DNA from: Biomphalaria glabrata
Taxonomy: Eukaryota > Mollusca > Gastropoda > Planorbidae
NCBI RefSeq assembly: GCF_947242115.1
Contig: NC_074719.1
Span: forward strand, 4,538,783-4,602,782
Length of the DNA stretch: 64,000 nucleotides
Direction of reading: 5' to 3'
Shown: positions 11,581-21,377 of the stretch, piece after piece
Numbering within the stretch: the first letter of the stretch is position 1
How the letters are laid out: each line of letters starts with the position of its first letter
Notes under the pieces: generated by a model
What the model was told of the DNA's origin: nothing
Databases searched by the model: none
What the model saw: only the letters and a program-made list of their open reading frames with translations
Translations under genes and position numbers: made by a program

Positions 11581-11736
11581 AATCATACCTTATAAATATG
11601 CCTCTATAACTCTGGTAGCTTTTAGTGGTTAGAGTAATTTTAGATGATTATTTTTTTTAAATTAAAAGTTATAACACACTAATGATTTACTAAGACTTGT
11701 CAGCCTTAAGTTTACTAGAATACTAATCATTTAGTA

Positions 11737-12830
11737 CAGGGGTGGGCAAATTATGAGACGCGGGCCACATGCGGCCCACCAGAGCATTTAATGTGGCTCG
11801 CGAACACCTATAGAAATTCCATGCGTCCACAGATTATATCTATAAAAATGCATATATTTTTTAAATGGATAATTTCAAATATCTTCATAATTTTTTAAAC
11901 TTCTTTCTACAAAATAATTAAATCTGAAAGAAGAAGCTAAAGAAAATATTATTTATAATTCTAAAATATTTTTTTTCGGAATTATTCTCACTGGCAATAT
12001 GTCGAAGCATTCAGGATTAGACTCAAACAGCGTTTTTTTTGCAAATTCTGTAGTTATCTTTGCATTGTTTCAAAGTTGTGTCAAAAAAAGAGTAATATTT
12101 GAATATTTAAGTATTGTTGGATTGGAAATAAACATTATGAATGCTTTAAAAAAAAAGAAAATGAATGTCGTGTTTTTAACGATGAATGCACCATTAAGTA
12201 TTTTTACAAGCCTTCTTGGTAAAGCAGCTTGCGCTTTCTGAGTTGTGAACCAATCGCGGTTTTTAAGGTACAATTTCAAACAACCAAACAAAGCATATCT
12301 TGTTTTTGGATGCAATCTCACAAATAAAGAAAGAAAAAAAAAGCCATAGGAGTTTATTTAAAAAATTGACGAAACATTAAACAATCATCATTAAAAGATG
12401 CTCCAAAAGAAGTTAATTTGGTGCTAGGCTACAAGATGCTGAAGAGAAGAGCTAGGTTAGTTGTAGTTGACAAAAAATGAAATTAAAGAGCAATACACTT
12501 TTCTCTTTTCAATGTGTCATTCTTCAAGAAAGTTAGTGCAAAACTGCATTGAATATCAAACATGTCATTGACCCGATTGTCACAGTGATCAACTTTATTA
12601 GGGCTAGGTCTTAAGTTTAAACCACATGCAGTTCAGAGGACTACTTACGGATTCGGAAACTGAACTTTCAGATACACACACATATCTACATGCAGGCGCG
12701 CGCACACACACACACACACACACACATATATACTATTTATATAGGCCTATATATACACAGACCGTCATAAAAAAACAAAGAAAAACTCATTTTTATGCGG
12801 CTCTCCATACAAAAGGGTTGCCCACCCCTG
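11737..12830. mobile_element. Possible hAT-like element with inverted ends
   Basis: Left end caggggtgggcaaa and right end ttgcccacccctg are inverted copies; 'gcgggccacatgcggcccac' follows the left end, as in hAT-derived elements. The interior (1.1 kb) has no clear transposase and includes a CA microsatellite (about 12700-12725). The flanking octamers atttagta and acatagat do not match well, so the ends may come from different insertions. Confidence 0.5.
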
Positions 12831-13129
12831 ACATAGATAAAATTTGACTGTAAAGAAGCATTTCTCAAACTGCAGGGGTGTGAGATATCCAAAAAAAAAA
12901 AAAGCAGGAGTTTGTGATATCCTTCCATGAGGTACGCAATCACCTGCGAGTCCAAATAATTTACTCTTCAAGGGACAATTTCATTGTAGTTACAAAGAAA
13001 AAGAACAACAAAACAGAATTTAAATGTTTAGGAGTTAGTAGGCCTAAGAGAAGTGTTTCATCTTCCGAGTTGGACATTTAAAACAATGTCCAGTTTATAT
13101 ATATCTTCTTATCTTATATATCTTATATA

Positions 13130-13384
13130 ATACAGACGTTACTTCAAAAAAGAAGATGATTACGTCCTACGCGTCATGCATTTAGTCATGCATATTAACC
13201 AATGACTTAAATTCTGTCAAGTCACTGGTTTTCCTGGCTAGCTCAGGCAACCCATTCCATGCTCTAATAGCACTAGGGAAGAAGGAGTATTTGTACAAAT
13301 TTGTCCTAGCATATGGGACGAGGAATGTGCCTTTATCTTTGTGTCTTTCAGAGTATTTTATTAAAGTTTTCTTGAGATGCGTCT
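13130..13384 (-). mobile_element. LINE 3' terminus
   Basis: Minus-strand translation gives FVPYARTNLYKYSFFPSAIR, then AWNGLPELARKTSDLTEFKS, LVNMHD, and a 3' tail 'gaagtaacgtctgtatta' ending in a GATAA-like repeat. This is the standard end of a CR1/jockey-like element and is the best copy of this family in the window. Confidence 0.8.
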
Positions 13385-13392
13385 GCTACAAT

Positions 13393-13559
13393 CAGGGGCG
13401 TAGCTAGGAATTAGCCATCATTTGGGGGGCCCCTGCATTTTGCGTAATACTGGTATTTAATATTTAATTTAAAAAAACATTCATTTGGGGCCCCCCTCAA
13501 GTTGGAGCCCGTGAGATTTTCAAAGCTCCCCCCCCCCCCCCCACCCAGCTATGCCACTG
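13393..13559. mobile_element. hAT-like MITE with perfect target duplication
   Basis: 167 bp. Ends caggggcgtagctagg and agctatgccactg are inverted; identical octamers gctacaat flank both sides (13385-13392 and 13560-13567). It contains a poly-C run and no ORF. A related copy is at 39635-39854. Confidence 0.88.
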
Positions 13560-13699
13560 GCTACAATTTCAACTTATTTATATTTTAAAACTTATGAAAA
13601 ATTTAAGCATTTGTTGTTGTACCAATTTTAAGTCGACAAATCATGCAAATGAGTTGGTGGGATTTGATTGATGATACGCCATACTGCACATTTATACCA

Positions 13700-14650
13700 T
13701 ACTACATTCTGAATTCTGTATGTAGAACTAGATCTACCCGGTATCATAATAAATCATACGTCGCTGGCAGCATGATAGAAGTCCTTAAAAGATGTGTAAT
13801 TTGAAAGGGTATGATTTTCTCCCATAGACAATCCTATACCCACTGTTGCATTTGTCCAGATCCATATAGAATATAGATCTAGTTATAGAAATATACCGGT
13901 ACTAGTAGGTCTAGTCTAAGTATAGGATTCTAAGGATACGGTAGATCTAGATTCTATTATAGATCCATAGATATATTTCAATTTCAATTATTTGACAGCA
14001 CTGAACACTCGATGAGAGCTAGGCATATAGATCTATATCAATCATCATCTAAATGAAAATGAAAGTCCTTGCAAAAGAAATGCAGTGCCTTACATAATAA
14101 ATCCATTTCATTCTGCATCTATGTCTATGATCTTATTAATGAATATTATTCTGATGTCTATCAGTCTGTCTAAGAGTCTAGAGTTAAATATTTGAAGTTT
14201 TTGAACATTCATTTTAAAGGTTAAAGCTTGATTTGGTAGATTATAGATCTATATCTATTATATATAAAGAAATCTATATCTAATAATCTATATTCTATAT
14301 ATATATATCTTGATCATAAACATAAATAAATATATGATCTTGAATTCTTGATACTGTATGGTGACAAAATATGGATAATTGACAACGCATATTTTCTACG
14401 TCCGGAAACTGGAAAGATTATCTAGATCTACTGCCTACTCAGCCTACTGTCTCTTTAGATCTAGATCTAGACTAGACTCTAGATCTATATCTACTACTAC
14501 TAGTCTACTAATCTAGTTGTCTCTAGTATTACTAGATCTAGACTCATCCAAGATACCAAGACTTACTCAAATATATAGATCTAGATCTAAGTCTAGTAAA
14601 GTAACTTAGTAAGTAGATCTAAATCTAAATTTAGTAGTAAATAATGACAT
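13700..14650. repeat. AGATCTAG-rich cryptic simple repeat, block 1
   Basis: Hundreds of bases in which agatct, tctaga and ctagatct recur irregularly, mixed with TA tracts. It is self-complementary, non-coding and without a fixed period. Similar blocks are at 16200-16590, 17200-17440, 27690-28900 and 48890-49740. Confidence 0.8.
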
Positions 14651-15039
14651 GATGATGATGATGCCATGTCAAACTGAAACTCATGTAAAAGCCAAAGGCT
14701 ACATCACTACATGAGTACATGGGCCACACTAAAAACTAACTATATTCTATGACTACTAGAGTCTATGAGTATGATCTGAAGGTGAATGGCAGCAGCAGCC
14801 AAAAATTAGTTGGAAAACATAGCTTACTAATCTAATTTTATGTAAATTAGAAACAGTAAAGTAGAACTAAGAATACAATAATAAATGGAATACCTATCCC
14901 TGGCCTTGGTTAACTAAATTTGTAGTCAATGATTCAAGTGAGTCAATGACATTGACAATGTAGTAATGTAGTGCTTTTTTGTTTTTAAATTAAAAATTAC
15001 TATGATTATTTATTATTTTCATTGTTAAGATCATGATGG

Positions 15040-15810
15040 CTTGACATCTTTTCTGGGATACAACTTAATTAATGTCAGGTTGACACTTTCATCACTGATA
15101 CTGATGACAAATTTTTATCAGGTAATCTCAACAGAGTTTTTTTGTAGAGATTTCATTATGAAAAGAACTGCTCACAGAGAAAAGTCCTTTCAAACATAGC
15201 AAGAATTCTAGCTGCAAATTTCCGCAATTCAATGTACTGTTCAGGAAAATAACTGTACAATTTTGGCACTTCTATATACTTTGCTTTCAACAAAAATCTG
15301 ACTGCATATCTATTATCAGCTCTAGTTGCACATTATCAGGAGCAAATGAAAATAGAGATACCAACAATGAAAATCCTTGCTCGTATGAAATGAAGTCATG
15401 AAAACGGTCATTGAAAGCATCTAATAACGATTCCAGGTTTAGGAATCATTTACCAAATGTTGCAGCCGTATTTAATCTTTTTAGTTCCTGACATATTGAG
15501 AAGTGGACAAGGTTTTCTCTTGATGTTTGGTTTATCCACAATCATAACTTTTTTGAAAGCACTTCACATCATCACACACAGTTGTGACAACTTTCTCTTT
15601 ACCTTGAAGTTTCAAATTCAGATCTTGCAGGTGACCATGGCAGTGAGAGATCAACCACAAATGACAAATCCTGAACCCAATCGTCAGTTTGTTCTCACCC
15701 GATTCAAAAAACCTCTTCAATTCTTTATGACAGGAGAGCCAGTGGACTTCTGTGTCCAATGTCATTCAGAAATATTGAAAATTGGTGATGATTTAAGCCA
15801 CCGTCCTGAA
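15040..15810 (-). pseudogene. hAT transposase relic (ZBED/GTF2IRD2-like C-terminal part)
   Basis: Minus-strand frame 15765-15532 reads TEVHWLSCHKELKRFFESGE and HLQDLNLKLQGKEKVVTTVC, then DDVKCFQKS. This corresponds to the VRWLSRGKVLKRFFELR...LNLKLQGK...DxVKAF signature of the hAT transposases that gave rise to ZBED5/GTF2IRD2-like genes. Further on (about 15270-15100) ARILAMFERTFLCEQFFS matches the hATC dimerisation motif. Several frame breaks show it is dead. A terminal-like stretch at about 16130-16190 ('gtggcccgcaaacactatg') may be its 5' end. Confidence 0.75.
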
Positions 15811-16199
15811 TAAAATTGATAGCGATTAATAATAATTACAAAGTTTACAAATCAACATTAAACCTAAAAGAGTACTTGAAAGATTTGAAGTTAATAAATA
15901 AATGAAATTACCACATCAAGTTCAATTTAAAATATTTTTTCGTAAAATATTTGTTTTAAAAAATCTGATCATCAAAGAATACTTAATAAGTTCAACGAAG
16001 TTGATTGTAATGTTTTACTTTTTTTTTTTTTTGCAGTAAATATTTTACCTGAAAATGTGTGGTGACTGTTAAATGCTTAATAATTTAACATTATTTTGAT
16101 AATTCTTGAGGTGGCCAAGCAGGTCGCAAGCCAAGTTGTCGTGGGCTTCTTGTGGCCCGCAAACACTATGTTTGACTTGCCTGATCTATGATATAATTT

Positions 16200-16590
16200 T
16201 ATAATTATTATAATAATATTAATACTAAATACTTAGTTAAAGTTAGTTCAGACTTAAAGTTAAGACACTTTTAAGTATTTAAATACTTGTCTATTCTATA
16301 CTTTACTTAGTTTCACTATTAGACTATAGATCATAGTCGTCATAGATGTATAATTATAATGCAGCTAGACTACTATAGAAGATGGTATAGTCAATGGAAT
16401 AGTGGTATATAGAATAGATATATTGTATATTATAGAAATATATAGTTATTATAGATATTCTCTTATATTCTATATAGATCTAGATATTAAATATCTATAG
16501 TATAGTCTAGAAGGTAAATCATAATCTAGAATTCTAGATTGTCTTCATATAGTAGATCTAGAGTCTATAACTGTGTACAGTGTACAGAAA
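16200..16590. repeat. AGATCTAG/TA-rich cryptic repeat, block 2
   Basis: AT-rich tract dense in tatagat, ctagat and agtcta words, with no open reading frame. A second part resumes at 17200-17440 beyond the LINE fragment. Confidence 0.7.
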
Positions 16591-16594
16591 ACAT

Positions 16595-17160
16595 GCAAAG
16601 AAACTGAAATGTCATGTCTGAGAAAATACTGAATGTAAAATGGCAAGACAAAATACCAGATACTGAAGTCCTTCTAAGAGTGTGTCTGCAAAGCATCCAC
16701 ACAATCCTGATGCAGTCCCAGCTGCGATGGGCAGGTCACATCTGCAGAATGGAAGACCACTGCATCCCTAAAAGGCTCTTATATGGCTAACTAAGCGAAG
16801 GAAAGCGCTCACAAGGTGGTCAAAGAAAGCGCTTCAGGGACACCCTCAAAGCTTCTCTGAAGGCGTTCACCATAGACCCAGGCACCTGGGAGACAGAGGC
16901 ACATGACAGAGCATCATGGCGTCGCGCTGTGAAAACTGGCGCACAGATTGCTGAGGAAAAAAGAACAATGCTGGCAGAAGAAAAACGCCAGAGAAGAAAA
17001 GCAAGGCAAACAACACTAGCTCCAGCTGGAAAACCTCACCTGCCCAGTGTGCGGCCGAACATTCCGGGCTCACATAGGTCTCACCAGCCACATGAGGGGG
17101 CATAAAACCCCAGTGCAAAGCCCTCAGCCACCTGGATGACAAAGTGGTCATCATCGAACC
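16595..17160 (+). mobile_element. LINE C-terminal fragment with zinc-finger-like tail
   Basis: Translation gives KWQDKIPDTEVLLRVCLQSI, QLRWAGHICRMEDHCIPKRL, GKRSQGGQRKRFRDTLKASL and DPGTWETEAHDRASWRRAV, then in another frame a CPVCGRTFRAHIGLTSHMR finger. This is the standard C-terminus of one widespread group of animal non-LTR elements. GC-rich compared with its surroundings; contains frame breaks. Confidence 0.85.
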
Positions 17161-17199
17161 ACGATGGACGAACTATATATTATATATATATATTAACTA

Positions 17200-17440
17200 T
17201 ATTGTCATTAATCTAATAATAAATATTAATAATACAATAACTAAATTAGAGATCATTAGAATTCATTAGATTTAGATCTATTTGTGTGTACTAATGTAGA
17301 TCTATGACTAGATCTAGTATGTAGACTATAGATTTTATTTATAGACTATAGATCTCTAGTCAATGTTATGACTCTGAGTGTATAGAATGTAAGAATCTAG
17401 TTTAGTACTAAATATAAGGCCTACTAGTTTAATAGGACCT
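17200..17440. repeat. AGATCT-rich cryptic repeat, block 2 continued
   Basis: Repeated agatcta/tagatct words in AT-rich DNA, about 500-700 bases upstream of gene 2 exon A. Confidence 0.65.
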
Positions 17441-17474
17441 GGCAATTTCCCTTTCTAATCTACTACTAGAAAGT

Positions 17475-17705
17475 AAATTACACCTTTCAGACCTTGTGAT
17501 CTATGAGGTAGATTTAAAGGTCATCTGTTTCTGTGACCGTGGCCCACAGTTATCCAGGATGTCATGTGGCCAGCACAACGACCAACTGCCTTTATTTTTT
17601 CCCAACTAACAGTTACCCATTAGAGCTGGGTGGACTAAGAGGTGTCCTAAAAAATACAGAAATTTAAAATCCCAGTCCTCACCAGGATTTGAATCCAGAA
17701 CATAT
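17475..17705 (-). mobile_element. SINE family A copy
   Basis: Minus-strand copy with the body ('ggccagcacaacgaccaac', 'cccattagagctgggtgg') and a box B-like 'ccaggatttgaatcc'. The tRNA head is truncated. Confidence 0.75.
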
Positions 17706-17935
17706 ATATATTTATCCCTAAGTGTGTGTGTTTTTTTTTTCTGACATAAAAGATCTTGTACCTACATTGCATTTTCCTTTTTGTAAATTTGTGTCTTTTG
17801 AAATAAATGAATGTTCACTATTCACCTGTTTTAGAATTATCATACATACATTTTTTAATAGACCTAACAAGAGGTAAAATTTTGGAAACATATTTAGAAA
17901 AAAAAAGTTGTTAATTTTTATTTTTTTCACAACAG

Positions 17936-18203
17936 GACTATTATTGAACTTAGCTAAATAAAGACATATTAACTTTCCATGATGGTTGACACAGACCATA
18001 ACTATTCTTTTAATCCCAACGATGTCTTCAAAAAAATAAGTATAAAAATAGACAGACCAGATTTGTTGGCACAACCATGTGAAGAACAAGACTTCAAAGT
18101 GTCAGAGATGGAAATCGAGGAGACGGAGGAAGATGAATCAGACTTGTATACACAGCAATCAGAAAACTGTGCTCAAACTTCTAATATGAACCTTGAGCAT
18201 CAG
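17936..18203 (+). CDS. Zinc-finger gene 2, exon A (coding 17979-18203)
   Basis: The exon starts after a pyrimidine-rich acceptor (ttttttcacaacag), so an untranslated exon lies upstream. The first ATG at 17979 (MMVDTDHNYSF) opens 75 codons ending LEHQ before the donor GTATAT, phase 0. It is acidic: QPCEEQDFKVSEMEIEETEE then DESDLYTQQSEN. The TQPCEEQDFK and ESDLYTQQSE blocks are nearly identical in genes 3 and 4; the family is not recognised (not KRAB, SCAN, BTB or ZAD). IKID fits a SUMO consensus, whereas the second site (IKTE in gene 3) is changed to MEIE. Spliced gene 2 would encode 926 residues. Confidence 0.85.
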
Positions 18204-19466
18204 GTATATAATCTATTACTTACATAACAACTAACATATTATCAATGGCATAGCTTGTAAATATGAGTAAATACATTTTCTGCAAGCCATTAATAATAAT
18301 TTTAATCTTTCTTGAAACTTATTATGAAAAAAAAAACACCACTACTTTATTAAGAGTAAAACAAGTAAACACCTAAAATTAGTTAATAGTGCCAGATATA
18401 GAATAATCAGTTTTGTAAGCTATACATGCATCTTATTTTTTACAAATCTTATACCGTACCAAATATTCTGTCAGTCTTTATGGTACACGTTTTTTCTCCT
18501 ACACGTAGTCTAGGATTAAGCTGAAATTTTGCACTATTATTTCTTTTACCAGACAACACAAGAATCATAAAAAAAACAACTAATTAGTTTAATAACTTTA
18601 GGTAATTAATTATTTTGTTTGGCATCTTCAACAAGGGAAAGAAATCACACTTGACAGATGTGGTGGTATAAGTTCCATAGACCCTTGGGAACTCGAACCC
18701 TCTGTGAACTTTTTTTATGTATTCTAAAATCTTATAGAATTAAAAAAAAATATTCTAGAAATTTTTTTTTTTTTCCTAGAATTATTTCATTTTTTATATA
18801 TATATATTTATATATATGTGCTTGGAAAATTATAAAGAAGTTTTCAGTTGAGGTTGTAGTGTCCTCATACTATCTCAAATCTTTCAACAAATACACCTTT
18901 TTCTTTTACATAGATCATTGTATATGGAGAACCTGATTTTCTCATTCATGTATTTCAGTGTATTTAAATGAATTTAGCTGCTATGAATTGTTATTATTTC
19001 CTGGCCTGAGCTTCTGTTTTTGCTTTAAAATCTGGATCACATCAAATAGAGGGAAAAACTAAGTTGCTCATTTAGACATTTTAACTTAATGACACTTTAA
19101 AATCATTACATTTTGTCATTTTTATTGACTTACTTATATAATTAATCAGTGTTTTGGATACAGACCTTTTTTGCAAATTGTTGTTACGTTTAGTCTTTAT
19201 TAGGTCATCACCAGTTGCTTAGATCTTAGTTTCATAAGCAAAAAGTTATTTCTTCTTAAAGATATGAATAAAAGTTGTAATATTCTTAAAGTATAATGTT
19301 TTGTCTATTTTTTAGGATAGTTTTCAATGCACATAAAAACATGAATTTAAAAAGTTATTAGAGAATTCAACTTTTACATCACTTTTATTTATATGTCCAT
19401 CTTGTTCTCTGGTTATTATTTTTTATTTTGTAAGTAATTCATAACTAAAATCTATTTGTATTACAG
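18204..19466. other. Gene 2 intron A-B
   Basis: AT-rich intron with a short TA tract near 18800. No element or alternative exon is recognised. It ends in an acceptor (tttgtattacag). Confidence 0.6.
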
Positions 19467-19631
19467 GATAGTGCTATAATGCAAAAGACAGAAATGGCTC
19501 GTTTTACAAATAGTAGTGAACCAAGGTCCTTAATTTCAAGTGGTATGCTGGTTGCACCACTAAAGACCAGCAAGAGTCTTCATCCTGTACTTGACACTAT
19601 GCTAGGGCACAGTCCTGTCTCCAATGTGCCT
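19467..19631 (+). CDS. Zinc-finger gene 2, exon B
   Basis: 55 open codons (DSAIMQKTEMARFTNSSEPR, then SLIS, later HPVLDTMLGHSPVSNVP) between an acceptor 'gtattacag' and the donor GTGAGT, both phase 0. It aligns with exon B of genes 1 and 3 (FTxxxEPxSL and LHPV blocks). The donor is intact although an element starts 9 bases further on (19641). No domain is recognised. The lysine of the gene 3 motif IKEE is absent. Confidence 0.75.
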
Positions 19632-19640
19632 GTGAGTGGG

Positions 19641-21121
19641 TGTCACGCACCGCTGGTAAAGCCCTCCATTATCATGGGGCTCTGGGAGGTGTGTTTAATT
19701 AAAAATTAAGATTAATAATTAAAAATAATAATTTAGTTTTGGAGACGTTAGGTCTAGGGGTTTCTAATGCCACCATAGACCAGCGCTTTACAGATCCGAA
19801 ACAGAACACACGTTAGCATACAATTGATAACAAGATAAAATAGTTTAATGTAATTAAAATGAAAGGGGGGAGGGATTACGAAAAGTGAGGAGTAAAATCA
19901 TACACCCTAGAGTAATAGACAAATGACATGGTTAACTCATCATATTGACTGCTGGCTATAAATGTGTGAATGCCCTATTAACTTAGCTTTTGAGTTCCCT
20001 GTGTTGTATCGTGGTCTCAGGAGCTTATCTCTCTGCCTTGGTGCTGTAGACCCTTTTAGTCTGCTAGCATGAGCATCAGCTTGAGAGGTGCCAGCCTCTG
20101 TTCGGTGTCCTTGAAGTGGGAGTGACACGGCAGGGTGGGGCATAATCAGTGGTGATCAGGCAGGCTGCGGGTGCTGAGAATTGACTTCAGATGTGGAGCT
20201 TAGAATTAAGTGTTCGCTGATGCTAAGGTTCCTTCCTCCAGCCACGGAGTTAAGGGTGGGTTCAACAGGAACAGGAGTTCTGGAAGATCAAGGATTTTGA
20301 TCAAGTAGCAAGCTGTATTTCCATGTAACAGGAAGTTTGGGGATTCTGCGAAAGACAGGAATGCCACGTGACTGGAAGTGTGTGGATTCTGCTGCAGGCA
20401 GGAATGCCACGTAACAGGAACCAGTCAAGTCTCCAGTTGCAATCAGGCACAAGGTTCAAGTGAAAGGAGCACAATGAATGGAATCTGTTAATGAATATCC
20501 CTCAACATAAAAAAAATATGTGGCGTCTGCTCACAATGGGAGCAGTTTGAGCCTTATATGCCGCTTGACTGGAAATAGGGATTGGGATGGACAGCATGTG
20601 ATAGAACATGTGATAATTTAAGATAGATAGCGTGACATCGTTTCAAGATTAGCTCTTCCCACTCATTGGCCAATAAGGTATTAAGAACACCTGTCTAGAG
20701 GTCAAGCGTGACATGCGCTCAGGGTCTAGACAAAGGGAAAGGGACAGCCAGGCTGCCTCACAAGATGAAAGGAGCACAGATCGTCTCACGCTAGCGATAA
20801 AGTCAGCAAGGTTGATAGACTTTACATTAGAAAAGAATAATGGGGGCTTGCCCGGATTGGCAAACTGGTGAGTAGCAAATGTGGTTTGACATTCGTACTA
20901 AGAGAAGGGGAGATATGCCAAGGAACATGACGACTCGGTCGCCAATGTGGTAGGCTCAGTTTAGCGAGAAGAGGAAAAGGTGGGGTTTGGTGGTGAAATC
21001 TGGTCTAAGAATAAGAAATGGTAAATGAAATAAATAAATAATAATAAATGCTGTGATAAAATTGTGTTTTGATTAGTGCCGTATCATGCTTTTAACTTTC
21101 TCAATACGCTATAATCCTATC
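19641..21121 (+). mobile_element. Possible fossil LTR retroelement piece (LTR plus primer-binding site)
   Basis: A GC-richer insert in the gene 2 B-C intron. It opens with TGTCACGCACC; a TGT...ACA-bounded segment (19641-20826, about 1.2 kb) could be one LTR. At 20841 follows 'tgggggcttgcccgg', close to the tRNA-Pro-type primer-binding site. The right limit is uncertain. No gag, pol or env coding is visible, so it is an incomplete fossil; family undetermined (Gypsy-like ends). Paralogous introns lack it, so it arrived after the duplications. Confidence 0.4.
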
Positions 21122-21377
21122 ACCGATCTGGACCAGTTGGGAAAATGGAGTGTGGGGGAGGGGGGAGAAAGAAAGGGATATCTGGGTGGATTTTACTGTA
21201 ATTAGTTTTTAAAAACTTTGTAAAAAGTACCTTTTACTTTTGTGAGCTGCTTCAAGAAGCTCTTTACGTTTATCTTTGACCTTAGAATCTTTACCTAAGA
21301 GCTTATACATTTTTGTACATTACACATTTATGATACATGAATAATCTAATACTAAGTTGAGCATTTCATTTCAACAG

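Noticed and set aside
15457-15813. 118-residue + strand ORF
   Set aside because: It overlaps the minus-strand hAT transposase relic, which has the recognisable motifs.
17936-18203. KRAB or ZAD domain in exon A
   Set aside because: None of the KRAB A-box (DVAVxFxxEEW) or ZAD cysteine patterns are present.
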